Shown: positions 42,174 to 52,700 of the stretch, in pieces
Numbering within the stretch: the first letter of the stretch is position 1
Layout of the letters: the number at the start of each line of letters is the position of its first letter
From: Fallopia convolvulus
Taxonomy: Eukaryota > Streptophyta > Magnoliopsida > Caryophyllales > Polygonaceae
Assembly: GCA_964016875.1 (NCBI GenBank)
Contig: OZ024718.1
Location: 40,054,406-40,118,405, forward strand
Length of the DNA stretch: 64,000 bases
Reading direction: 5' to 3'
The notes under the pieces: model-generated
Database searches by the model: none
What the model was told of the DNA's origin: nothing
What the model saw: only the letters and a program-made list of their open reading frames with translations
Translations under genes and position numbers: made by a program

Positions 42174-43283
42174 TATTTAAATTGCAGGGTCCAATCTAGG
42201 GACTGTATAATAGGAGCAGAGACAAGTGCTTCTCTCAACCTATGAGAAGCCTCAAGACATTCTGTAGACAGCTCAAACACTACATCTTTCATTAGTAGGT
42301 TAGTCGAAGGTTTAGCTATCTTAGAAAAATCCTGAATAAAACGTCTGTAGAAGCCAGCATGTCCTAAGAAACTCCTAACGTCTTTTACAAAAGAGGGAGG
42401 TAGTTTTTCAATGAGCTCAATTTTGGCTCTGTCTACTTCAATCCCTCTTTTAGAGACGAGGTGTCCTAGCACTATCCCCTCTTGGACCATGAAATGGCAT
42501 TTTTCCCAATTAAAGACAAGATTGGTTTCTTCACATCTTTTAAGCACCCTAGTCAAATTAACTAGACAAGAATCAAATGAAGAACATTATACAGAAAAGT
42601 CATCCATGAAAACCTCAACTATGTCCTCTATCATATCTGAGAAGATAGCCATCATGCACCTTTGGAAGGTGGCAGGGGCATTACAAAGCCCAAATGGCAT
42701 TCTTCTGTAAGCAAAAGTCCCATAGGGACAAGCAAAGGTTGTTTTCTTCGGATCATTAGGATGAATGGGAATCTGCCAAAAACCACTATAGCCATCTAAG
42801 TAACAAAAGTAATCATGCTAGGCTAAGCGTTCTAAGACTTGATCAATAAAAGGAAGCGGAAAATGATCTTTTCTTGTAGCCCTATTTAGCTTCCTATAAT
42901 CAATGCACATTCTCCAACTAGTTGTTGTCCAAGTGGAAATTAATTCACCTTTTTCATTCTCTATAACAGTCATTACCCCTTTTTTAGGGACTACATGGAC
43001 AAGACTCTCCCATTGGCTGTCCGATATAGGAAAAATTATCCCAGCATCAAGTAGTTTTAAGATTTCCTTTTCACCACATCTTTCATGTTAGCATTTAATC
43101 TACATATTGATGCTATATTGTGGGTTTGTGATTATCCTCCATGCAGATCCTATGCATGCATAATGAAGCGAATATGCAAGTTATGTCATCCAAAGAGTAG
43201 CCAATGGCTTTTCTATGGGTCCTTAGTATAGAAATTAGCTTATCTACTTCCTCATCTCTTAATTTAGCATTGAAGATGACGAC
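42174..43283 (-). pseudogene. Athila-like reverse transcriptase, mutated
   Basis: The order on the minus strand is: NAKLRDEEVDKLISILRTHR (linker, about 43270), KAIGYSLDDI, SLCMHRI, several stops through 42700-43080, then the catalytic box FMDD (42599-42610), and the clean frame 42556-42173 (VLKRCEETNLVFNWEKCHFM, then GHLVSKRGIEVDRAKIELIE, SFLGHAGFYRRFIQDFSKIA). The blocks are collinear with a complete gypsy reverse transcriptase plus connection domain. Multiple stops and small indels inactivate it. Its N-terminal side is separated from the protease by the insertion at 43289-46187. Confidence 0.8.
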
Positions 43284-43288
43284 GAAGG

Positions 43289-46187
43289 TGTAACACCCCC
43301 TTTCTACCCTGGAGGTATTACCGCCAGTAACCCCGATTAAGACTAAACCGAAGCTACCCAAGGCTTTAAACTGACTGAACAAACTAAAATAAACATTACA
43401 GCGGAATAAATACAATTGGTCTTATACAAATCTTAACCCAAAAAGAATAAATAAATAGAACAACCATTCTAGTTGAATAAAATCTTCATCCAGTCTTCCT
43501 TAAGCTCTTATTTCTGAAACTCAGCTTCACTTTGAAGTAGTTCAACCATGATCTTCACTCAAGTATAACCATTGAAAACCTTTCTTCAACTTCTGAAGCT
43601 TCAAACATCTAAATCCACCTCTTGAATCAACTTCCAAGAAGAACCTGATGTATCGTATACAACGGTGGACACCAGCCGACAATATAAAAGAAAAGAAAAT
43701 GGGCGGGTTAGTCTAACGATAGACTAGCAAGCGGAGAATCTAACTTGGTTCTTATGGTTGTAACTAAACATATTGGCATCTAAATCCGAATAGACTCGGA
43801 TCATGGTACAACAGTTAGCAGTCTTATAGAGAATAAGAAGAAGTCTCGCATATTCAAGAGAGAGAACACCACCGCTTGTGGTTTCTTTAAGAAGCATAAA
43901 CGATTAATGGAACTTATACTAACCACTCAACATTCACCATCATCTTCAACGACTAAACAGCTTAACTTAATCAAAGTTTGATTAAGAATCATTCTTAATC
44001 AGGAGCAAGAATGGTTATCAAATAGCCCAACCATTCGGGTACATTAATGTGCCTAACGCACTTATCTTGTATTACTTTCAAAACTTTTCACAAACAAGTT
44101 GGCAACTTTTAATCGGCTCGAACTACTGCCGATGGAACACAATGCTATCGAGGTTAGAGGGCCTGTTTCATCCTTGAACAACGAATAGCACGGGTCCCAA
44201 TGATGGAGAGATTAGAGGGCTTGTTTCATCCATAATCCACTACCAACACATATTGAATAAAACACAATACTATCGAGGTCAGAGGGCATGTTTCATCCTT
44301 GAACAACGAATAGTACGGGTCCCAATGATGGAGAGATTAGAGGGCCTGTTTCATCCATAATCCACTACCAACACATATTGAATAGTCACCCCTCAAGCGT
44401 CGAGAGGGCCAATGGTCATGACCTAAGTATTAGGGGATCAATATTGATACTGCCTAATACGAGTTTTAAAGAGATGCTTCCGAGACTAAGCTCACATCCC
44501 TGAACTAAGTTAATCCATATCAATGTCTCAGCATGAGACAACTAAACATACGAGGTCACATACAACGGACCTAAATCCAGTTCTAGCGCGAAACTGAACG
44601 AATAATAATATGGTCATTATTTCTAACAAAACAACAACCTATCATATTTTATTAATCATACAAGTTGTTCCCAACGCAAATATTAAATGAGATTCAATTC
44701 CTCATTTAATAACAATAACGCAAGAGAGAATTGTCCACTTGCCTTAGAAGGCGTGCTCAACGTCCTCAGCGATTCCAACAGAAATCTTTATCATCCTTCT
44801 GACAAATATAACCAAAGGATTTCTCAGCAACGAGCTCACAGAAACACTTCTTAGTGGTATTCTCAACTCCTACAACTTTCTAATCGATAAACGACTTAAT
44901 TTCCGAATATCGATATATAATAAATCCTTAGTTATCATGTTTCAAGGAGCCATCTTGGCGGAATTATAACTAATTATCCGCTTCACTTTTGAAACAATTT
45001 TCTAAATAAAAATTGTTCATCAGCAACAGTTCTTAAAGATTACCAAATCTCGGATCAAACGGATTAACAACGAATCCTGAGTAATTATCCGAAGTCCTTT
45101 ACCTGCCCATTGGTAACCAAAACTTGTCTTCGCTATAACGGAAGATCCGGACGTCCGTTTCACGAACGGTTTGAACCTGTAGGACCGTATCAACGTCAAG
45201 ATTATAAAAACCATAAATTTAATTAGCAAAGCGGCACCGAAAAGCCCTTACGGTGGCTCCGCAACTAGCCCGCTAATTAATTTCGATCGTATATACCTTT
45301 ACTCGAGCCCATGGCTCGTTTGGCTCGATCATGGCTCGATCCCCGAGCCCGAGGGTGGCTGGGCGTTGCCCGACAGCAGCTCCCGTGGTGGTTGGTGGTC
45401 GGACAGCCTGGTGGTCGCCGGCGGCGTCACTTTGGCGAGGCAAAGAATAGCCGGCGGTGAAGCGCTTTTTTCCTCCCGAGTCCGGCGTTCCGTCCTTACT
45501 CTCTTGCTGGTTTGAGCCATAGCAGCAGCACACAACCCTCTCATGGCGATGAAGAAGAAGAAGATGGGGTGGAGGAAGAGCTAGAGGAAGAAGAAAGCCG
45601 GCGGTGGAGAGTTGCTTTGCCGAGTCCGTCGTCGTTCCATCTCTCTCGGGTTGGTTTCTTTGTTTTGAATCAAAAAGATAGACTTTGACCAGACAATTGA
45701 AGATATGCGTACATATCTTATAAACACATTTAAGCTTTTCCTTCCCCATTAAGAAAGACAAGAGGCGGTTTATAACAAAAACCCGTCAAGGAACGGGACT
45801 CGCGTTAAAGCGGTAAAATTATGTACCTCGGGTGGAAAAACTCACTAAACGAAAAACGTCCCGTAAATTATGTAGACCAATAGAATCAATTTTCCATGAT
45901 TTTATCTTGCTACCTTCAATTTTTAAGGCTTCCATTTTGCATTTTAAATCCTTTCCGGTACATAATTAAAAAGACGGCTTATCCAATAAATACTCTTTTT
46001 CCACTGAAAAATCCTAGAATTCACACCGATCCATAAAATCATTTCTTTGTGATTTTAGGATATCACCAACAATTTTCTAGGATTTAATCTCCAACAAAAA
46101 TATTGGATTAAGCGTTAAAATGGACAAAGAGGTTAAAAGGATATCCGAAAAAATTCAAAAATATCCTCAAAAACCGCAGTTATTACA
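43289..46187 (-). mobile_element. Solo-LTR-like element inserted in the Athila-like pol
   Basis: The plus strand begins TGTAACACCCCCTTTC and ends GCAGTTATTACA, with TG...CA and TGTAA/TTACA inverted ends. Target duplication GAAGG is at 43284-43288 and 46188-46192. Removing it rejoins the protease linker to the reverse transcriptase frame. No gag or pol is found, so it is a long solo LTR or a non-autonomous relative. On the minus strand a TATA-like 'tttataag' (about 45720) precedes a GC-rich leader with CCGCCGGC words (45300-45640); the 162-codon frame there (45761-45273) has no known domain. It shares its terminal 130 bp with 55175-61336 in opposite orientation. Confidence 0.85.
44136..44385. 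repeat. Two-copy 125-bp tandem repeat in the solo LTR
   Basis: Units start AACACAATGCTATCGAGG (44136) and AACACAATACTATCGAGG (44261). Each contains two internal 'agagggc(c/t)tgtttcatcc' words. Confidence 0.85.
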
Positions 46188-46192
46188 GAAGG

Positions 46193-46958
46193 TAGAGTTA
46201 GGACCGAGAAATTCATACATGAGGGAGTCTGGAAGGGGCTTGAGCGTTGGAGTAGGCTCAGCCGGGATAAGAATTGGTTCTTCATGCTCTGTCGTCAGAA
46301 CTTCCTCGAGGTAATCAATCGCCAAAAGCTCTTCATCTTCTGTCAGAGGGGTCGGTATCGACCCAGAGGGGGTCGGTACCGACTCGATTTTGCCTGCCTG
46401 TAGCCTTGATACCAAGGTAGTGGTGCTCGGTATCGATGCTGCAGAACTTGTTTGTTCACCTTTTCCTGCCAGAAGCGTCGGTAACGACCTGTGTAGGGTC
46501 GGTATCGATGCTGCAGGATCAATCTCCGCCCACCTTCTTCTTGAGAATGCATCATAAGCCAACAACCTCTCGATTGGGTCCCCACATTCAATGAAGTCAG
46601 TGCGGGTGTAGAGCATCTTGACCTCGGCTTCATTGGTCTCTTTCATGGTGGGGTTAAAACGGAATTCCACCACCTCATCCCCAATCTCAAAAGTTAGGAG
46701 TCCTCTCCTAACATCAATGATGGCTCCAGCTGTGGCTAGGAAGGGTCTCCTTAGAATGATAGGCACCACCGGGTCCTCGGGCATCTCCATGACAATGAAA
46801 TTATTTGGGACAAAGAACTTGCCCACTTGAATTGGAAAATCATCCATAACCCTCGTAAGCTTGACACAGGATTCGTCCACCATGTACATCTTCATATTGA
46901 CGGGTTCCAGCGGTCCCATGTTGGCTTTGGACCAAATTGATAATGGAAGTAGACTTGC
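46193..46958 (-). pseudogene. Athila-like aspartic protease and C-terminal linker
   Basis: The minus frame reads MGPLEPVNMKMYMVDESCVK, then FFVPNNFIVMEMPEDPVVPI, ILRRPFLATAGAIIDVRRG and LTFEIGDEVVEF, the body of a retropepsin fold (ILGRPFL-type flap-dimer strand, here ILRRPFL). The active-site DLGAS lies just upstream at 46959-46973. The C-terminal linker (46520-46200) is filled with TCGGTATCGA-type motifs and ends at the insertion GAAGG. Confidence 0.8.
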
Positions 46959-46976
46959 ACTGGCTCCTAAGTCTTA
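46959..46976 (-). other. Protease active site DLGAS preceded by a stop
   Basis: The minus strand encodes Asp-Leu-Gly-Ala-Ser (46973-46959), the Athila form of the D-T/S-G active site. The codon before it is TAA (46974-46976), where related elements have Cys (KALCDLGAS). This separates gag from the protease by a nonsense change. Confidence 0.75.
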
Positions 46977-48026
46977 TAAAGCTTTAAACCGGTAAGCTCC
47001 AATACCATTAGTGATGTCGAACTTACCAGGGTCACCTAGCTTCTTGGGGATTTCCAAGGATCGTACTTCATCTGTCAGCTCAGATATAGACCTCTTCCTG
47101 CTCAAGATTTCTTTCAAGAATTTGGCGTAAGCAGGCATTTCGCTTAGGGCTTCAGCGAATGGTATGGAAATATTTAAGCCCTGATGAATTTTAACAAAAC
47201 GTCTAAACTTTCCTTCCGTTATATCATTAGCTTTCATGGTCAGGAAAGGAAGAGTCTTTGACGGATTTGGAGTAAAAAGAGGCCTAGATCGAGGCTCCAT
47301 CGAATCGACAAGAGGGTCGACCAGTGTAGAAAGAGGGTCGGTACCGACCCTAGGGGGGTCGGTAATGAGGTTAGAGTTGGGTGTAGAAGACTTACCTGGC
47401 CTGGAGGGCTCGGTATCGACCTGGATGGGGTCGGTAAAGACCTGTTGAGCCTCGGTATCGACCATGTTGGAATTGGTAACGACCAGGGGAGCCTCGGTAC
47501 CGAGCCTATTTGGTCCGTTATTGATCTTGTTGGGGGCATCTTCCTCGGTACAGGACTCTTTCTCCTTGGTCTCAGCACGGTCCAGTAGTGTCATTCTACT
47601 TCGGAGGTGGACGACTGTAATTTGGCCTCTTGGGTTCTCTTCGGGGCGGCCCGGGAGTTGCCCTTGAGGTCTTGGAATTTGTGCAGCCAGGTTACCTAAT
47701 TGGGAGTTTACATTCTTTCTCCATGTCTCAATCTCTCCCAACTGTACTTGTACACCTTTTAGGTCAGAACGGACTCCACTAATCTCGTTGTGTACTCCAT
47801 CAATCTTGTTATGGATGTCATTGAATTTATTATGGACTCCATTAATGCCCTCTTGTAACCCTTGTAGCCATGAAGGTGGCTCGTGATATCCTGGTGGTCT
47901 GTAAGGAGGAGCCTTCCATTCTTGTGGTGGAGGTACTTGGTTTTGACTTTGATTGTAACCTCCCCAACTGGGATAATTGTTTGGCCGATCATAATTATTA
48001 GGTGGGTTTCTGTATTGCCCTCTCAT
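46974..48026 (-). pseudogene. Athila-like gag C-terminal/linker region
   Basis: The 350-codon frame starts MRGQYRNPPNNYDRPNNYPS (Asn/Pro/Tyr-rich) and continues with a heptad-like 'HNKFNDIHNKIDGVHNEI' coiled coil. Next is a long linker of repeated VGTD/VDTE/RVGTDPL peptides (47230-47600) written by TCGGTAYCGA motifs. It ends with FAEALSEMPAYAKFLKEILS and a GKFDITNGIGAYRFKAL block, which are conserved before the protease in Athila elements. Confidence 0.8.
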
Positions 48027-48249
48027 AATTCATTTCAGCTTATGTCTCAGCGGCTCTAACCTGTTCAATGTTAGTGCAGGCAGAAGTACTATGGGCTTGA
48101 GAGCCACATTCTTGACAAGGTTGAGAGGTTTTAAGAAAACTTAACTGTTTCTTCAGATGGTTGATCTCATCTTGTAAGAATTGATGTTTAACGTCAGGAT
48201 CAACTTTATCTTTATTTGGGACGTAGAGACGTTTTTGAGGCTGGGGTGG
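48027..48249 (-). pseudogene. Gag CCHC zinc-knuckle region
   Basis: 48117-48076 on the minus strand encodes CQECGSQAHSTSAC, exactly Cys-x2-Cys-x4-His-x4-Cys, the nucleocapsid knuckle that binds retrotransposon RNA. A stop follows about 14 codons later, before the frame at 48026. A stop at 48250 also separates it from the capsid part. Confidence 0.75.
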
Positions 48250-48864
48250 CTATTGAGTCCCATACATGGCATCGTAATTGGTCAACTTATCCAATAATGC
48301 CCATGCCTCATCAGGTTCCATCTCTATGAAACCACAAGCAGTGTGCAGGTTGATGCGGTTCTTTGTCTCAACATTTATTCCTTGAAAGAATATCTCTTGA
48401 AGAACGTATTGTGGTTGTCCATGGGTGGGGCATTGCCTAAGCATCTCCTTGAATTGCTCCCATGTCTCCACAAAGGTCTCGTTAGGCAGCTGGTGATAAT
48501 AAGTAATGCGCTTCCTTAATTCTGTAGTCTTGGCTGGAGGGAAGAACTTAGTCATGAACAAGTCATGCAAAGACTTCCAAGTCCTCATCGACCTAGGAGG
48601 TAGGCTCTCTAACCAGCTCAGGGCCTTTCCTACAAGAGACCATTTAAAAGCTTTTAGTTGGAGATATTCTAAGGATACACCATCAACAGCAATGGTGTCA
48701 CATAAATCAACAAAAGTACGAATATGCTCCATAGGGCACTCGGTTGGTTTCCTCTCAAACTGAGCCCTTTTTATTAAGGCTATAAATTGAGATTTGATCT
48801 CAAATGCCTTCTCTATATTGGGAAGCGCAATAGCTGATTCTGGCACCCTCAGTTCTTGGTGCAT
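48250..48864 (-). CDS. Athila-like gag capsid domain
   Basis: The 204-codon minus frame reads LPNIEKAFEIKSQFIALIKR, then LKAFKWSLVGKALSWLESLP, WKSLHDLFMTKFFPPAKTTE, LRKRITYYHQLPNETFVETW and EMEPDEAWALLDKLTNYDAM. This is the retrotransposon gag capsid domain with the W-x-x-L...F...FFP-x...L...E-x-W-x-F-x layout. It forms the virus-like particle. It is the longest uninterrupted gag part. Its N-terminal extension continues in another frame upstream (see 48800-49042). Confidence 0.85.
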   Translation of the reverse strand: MHQELRVPESAIALPNIEKAFEIKSQFIALIKRAQFERKPTECPMEHIRTFVDLCDTIAVDGVSLEYLQLKAFKWSLVGKALSWLESLPPRSMRTWKSLHDLFMTKFFPPAKTTELRKRITYYHQLPNETFVETWEQFKEMLRQCPTHGQPQYVLQEIFFQGINVETKNRINLHTACGFIEMEPDEAWALLDKLTNYDAMYGTQ

Positions 48865-49042
48865 GTAATGCTTCCATCTGTCTGCGCAGGGCAGTCATCT
48901 GGGGTGCCATCTCTTCAGGTGTGATGGCCATGGTACGGTTTTCTCGTCTCCTCCGATGAAGAACACGTTCAGGCTCAGAATAGTAATCTGGTTGATTCAA
49001 TTCGAGTCGGCGTCGTCCTGCTTGAATAAGCTGAGAAAACAA
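48800..49042 (-). pseudogene. Gag N-terminal segment, frameshifted
   Basis: The 80-codon minus frame starts MFSQLIQAGRRRLELNQPDY, about 80 bp after the primer site, as expected for the gag start. It shifts out of frame near 48865 relative to the capsid frame; a one- or two-base indel would explain it. Confidence 0.65.
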
Positions 49043-49122
49043 ACAAGAAGAAACAAATTAGAAATAAAAACAAGGTCGGGCTATTCCCAAACCCACAAGT
49101 AATCAAACACAACATTGTTGCT

Positions 49123-49143
49123 TCCCTAGTAACGACGCCAATT
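49123..49143 (-). promoter_or_regulatory. tRNA-Asp-type primer-binding site
   Basis: Three bases inside the 5' LTR the minus strand reads TGGCGTCGTTACTAGGGA. It resembles TGGCGCCGTTGCCGGGGA, the complement of the 3' end of plant tRNA-Asp, with about four transition-type differences. This primer is typical of Athila elements. Confidence 0.75.
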
Positions 49144-50731
49144 TGTTGACAAGGATTTACTTAACAACAAATAAATTTGTAGTCAAGACCCCGCTGTGTA
49201 TAGGAAGGTCAGGATCGTCCACGGGAAGCAAGGTTATGGTTGATTACTAAACTAAAAAGCAAAAGAGAAGGCAAAACAGAGCAAAGAACGAAGCAAAACA
49301 ACTAAATAAGCACACTAGAAGGGGTCGATATCGACCTAGTCAGGGTCGTTACCGAGGTATTAATTCAACAGAAAAACTAAGTAAACAGCAAGAAGAACGG
49401 GGAAAAATTGCAGGTCGGTACCGACCTGGGCAGTGTCGATATCGAGGTACATGGGTTTGAATTTCGACTCAAATATAAGGAAAAACTCTAGGATAGGGGT
49501 TCACCACAACATAATCATGCAATTTCAAATAACATAAATCATAAATATCATGCCTTTAACATAAAGTTATCAACTTTCGTTGAATTAAACAAGCAAATCA
49601 ACCAATCTTCACAAATCAATTCACTTAATCTACTTGATTTGATCTAAAGTTCTCAATTTTCGTCCCAAACTTTATCTCGTATTCAATATCATGCAATTTC
49701 AAATAACATAAATCATAAATACCATGCCTTTAACATAAAGTTATCAACTTTTGTTGAATTAAACAAGCAAATCAATCAATTTTCACAAATCAATTCACAA
49801 TCTACTTGCTTTGATCTAAAGTTCTCAACTTTCGTCTCAAACTTTATCTCGTATTCAAATTCACAACTTTCTCTTTCAATAAATTTAAGAACATGAAATG
49901 CTTCAACTTTCGTCAAAGCTTTTGCACAAACAAGTAGAGTAATAGATAGAAGGCATTCAATTCATTCATTCACATCACCATTCATGCACAATCATGTTGG
50001 GTTTCTAACCCCAACCCTAGAAAAGAAGAATACTCACTCATGATTGGAGAAAAACAAGCAAAGCAATTGAAAGAGAACATAATTGAATTAAAACTAAAGG
50101 CTTACTTGAATTAAATTTTCAAACTTGTCTTAGAACACACTTAGAACACAAGAAAATCTCCCCAATCTTTCTTCCTTGTGCTCCAAGCAACAACTTGTCT
50201 CCAAAGAAAACTAAACTTGTGTAAAAATTAACCTAGGGTTGTCCTACTCCTAGAGAGAGGGTCTAAACAAGAGTATTTATACTCGAACATCCCTCTTAAA
50301 AAAGTTTCCATTAAACAAAACCTACTAAAGATAAAAGATTACGGAATAAAAGCATTTAATGAACAATTATCCTGGCCAGCTGGGCTGAGTGCCTCGGTAC
50401 CGACCCCTAGAGGATCGATATCGAGGTTGGCTTGAACTTGTTTTCTCTTGTTTCTTCCTTCTTCCTTCTTCCTTTGGATTTTGCGGGGGCTTCTTCCATA
50501 GCTTCCTTCCTTCCTTCTTCCAAGCTTAGTCCTCTCTTCCAATGTCCACTGAATGCATCCAAATCCACCTCAAAACCTACATAAAAACACACAAATAGCG
50601 TAGTTTCCATACTTTTCACAAAATATGCAAACTATACTAGAAAGACACAAAACCCTCACAAAAACACAACTAAACTAGATTTGAAAGACCTAGAAAAACA
50701 TACTAAAACTATGCTAAAAACATGGACATCA
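49144..50731 (-). repeat. 5' LTR of the Athila-like element (1,588 bp)
   Basis: Plus-strand start TGTTGACAAGGATTTAC and end AACATGGACATCA. It is about 177 bp longer than the partner LTR because of a 174-bp tandem duplication (units at 49515 and 49689, each starting TCATGCAATTTCAAATAAC). It carries the same palindromic motifs as the partner (49327-49365, 49414-49446, 50394-50425). Confidence 0.9.
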
Positions 50732-50736
50732 CATAT

Positions 50737-51478
50737 TATGTGGGATTATGGTTTTTCAAGTTAAGAAACATATTTTTTTTTTATCAATTTGGACCATGCA
50801 AGATTGGTCGGACAAATTTGGAAAGTAATATGGATCTTACTTGGAGCCTAAGTTATTAGTTATCTTGCAATAATATCTTTTAATTAAGGTAGAATTTATA
50901 TTACGAAACAATATAATTTAAGAATAGCATAGAATAGTTGGCTATTTATGTCTATTTAAACCCTTGTAATCTTTCTTTTCAAGACATGTGTTGAATTAAA
51001 TCTTTGGAATAGAAACCTTGTTTCTTATTCCAAGGACCTTCAACCCAAACCTATCTCTTTTGCCCTTGTGATTTTCGTCCAACCCAAACAACACTTCAAT
51101 TTCGAATTCTCTTGCATTCAATCATCCAATTCAATTCTAAAACACAATTCAATCTACAAACACATTCAATTGAGTTGTTACTTGTTCTTTAAGAAATCAA
51201 TTTACAAACCTTGTTGCTTTGCAATCCAAGGAAGTGATTGAGAACCTTAAAGTTTGAGTCTTCTAAACCAAAGTGAAAGACTTGCAAGTAAAAGATGAAG
51301 AGGAATAAAGCTGACAAGATCGGGACCTGGAAAACAAACGGAAATGAAGTGCGCAAGCTTATCAAATCCGTATCAGATAATTTGCATGCCACTTCGAAAA
51401 TGGTAACAAGGGTGGCTCCTATGAGCACTTCCAACCCTAGATGCTCGATCAATGGTCAAAAAGAGGAGTATTTAACCT
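50737..51478. other. LTR-retrotransposon remnant, unclassified
   Basis: It directly continues the target of the Athila-like element. 'ctatttaaacccttgtaatc' (about 50951) resembles a TATA region with a leader, suggesting an old plus-strand LTR. A 63-codon plus frame (51295-51486, rich in Lys and Ser/Thr) matches nothing known. Confidence 0.35.
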
Positions 51479-51491
51479 GTCTTTGATACCA
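51479..51491 (-). promoter_or_regulatory. Primer-binding-site-like sequence (initiator tRNA-Met)
   Basis: The minus strand reads TGGTATCAAAGAC, two bases from the ...TTCAACA end of the sequence above. It differs from the canonical TGGTATCAGAGCC at a few positions. It suggests the 5' LTR of a minus-strand element at 51494 and upward. Confidence 0.5.
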
Positions 51492-51493
51492 CG

Positions 51494-52700
51494 TGTTGAA
51501 GGATCTTGTCGTTGATTTTGGTAGAAGGAAATCCCGATGCTTGATCCAAAGGCAAACTCTTCAAGAGATGATGGAACTCGGTGGATGAACTTCTCCTGGG
51601 ATCACAAGGGAAGATCTCCCTTTTCCTGACTTAGAATTGGGTGATTTTAAAGTCCAGAGTTAGATCTACGAGTCTTCTTTAATCCATAACAATTTGAGAT
51701 CCAGATGATGATTGGTTTGAATGTTATTGCTCTTGCACTGAAAGGATGTAGGAACCGCCGAGATGGAGCAAAATCTTTAAGAGATGGTGGCGGCAATGGA
51801 TCTTCTTGGTGGATTCTTTGGTAGATGATGATGAACGATTTTCTTTGGTGAAATGGAGGATGGAATTTGATGGTTAGGGATGGATATGAACGAGCCTTCA
51901 AAAGGATATGACACACCTCTCGAAAACATGAACTAGAAGGATCGAACTAGGATATGACTCACCTAGATCAAACCTCCAGTCTTGGATTGATGCGAATCAC
52001 AATCCAATGGATCTAAAACTGAAATTTGATTGAAAAGAACAAGGGAAAAACATTTCTAAAGCAAGAAGGCAAGAGTTGGCATTGTTTGGCTTCACTCTTG
52101 TCTAACTAGGAAACTAGAGCCCTAGTGGCTTATAAAGAAAGACCGAAGGGGAAAAGTGACATTTGCCTTAGGAAAACTTTAACAAATAACAAAAATAGAC
52201 CCAACATTCCAAATTTCATAAAACACTCACAATCCAAGCAATGAACCACACAAGTCGTGGCCTTCTAACATGACAAGCACACCTCACTTTCTCTTGATGT
52301 GACGGCCTTAGCATAGTCACATCACACTTTTTGTTGTTCTTATGAAAACCATGATTCTTATGGAAAAGGAATGATTAATTATTTTTGATGTGTTTAGGTT
52401 AAGAATCTTGCATACCTTTGTTGTGCAAAGAATCCATTAGAGTATGAATCTCCTTTTGGATTGTTGGACAATGTTCGACTAAAGAAGGAAAGAGCCAATA
52501 ACATCGACATTGGTGCTTTGGCACGACAAGACACGTCCATTTCTTGGCTTTCTCGGTCATGTTTTGGCTGTTTAGTCGTACAAATGAAGATGTCAAGGTT
52601 TTGATGTGTACTTTGATAAATATACTAGGCCTATGACCAATAAAGAGTCATAAGTGGCTTTGATGAATTGAAATAAGTATGAAGGGATGATGGTGCTACA
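51494..52700 (-). repeat. Putative minus-strand LTR
   Basis: The plus strand starts TGTTGAAGGATCTTG beside the primer-like site. On the minus strand a TATA-like 'ctttataagcc' (about 52125) is followed by a pyrimidine-rich leader, as in LTR promoters. The upper end could not be found, and no partner LTR is in the window, so the right coordinate is a guess. Confidence 0.4.

Larger units (their letters stand above)
36927..50731 (-). mobile_element. Athila-like Ty3/gypsy retrotransposon, full length, minus strand
   Basis: LTRs at 36927-38337 and 49144-50731 enclose gag, protease, reverse transcriptase, RNase H and integrase on the minus strand. A 5-bp target duplication CATAT is at 36922-36926 and 50732-50736. 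The primer site matches tRNA-Asp. Order and sequence (gag with CCHC; DLGAS protease; FMDDFS; 'DASDYVVGVVLGQR' RNase H; DDE-type integrase; long 3' non-coding region) fit the Athila branch. Stops, frameshifts and a 2.9-kb insertion (43289-46187) make it non-autonomous. By eye the LTRs differ at about 5% in their first 150 bp, so it is moderately young. Confidence 0.9.

Noticed and set aside
45273..45761. 162-codon minus frame in the solo-LTR-like element
   Set aside because: Lies over the GC-rich leader after the presumed TATA box, overlaps a second frame, and shows no conserved domain or matching frame in the relative at 55175-61336.
47236..47667. Plus-strand frames with Val/Gly/Ser repeats
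   Set aside because: Antisense to the gag-protease linker; the repetition comes from the TCGGTAYCGA motif.
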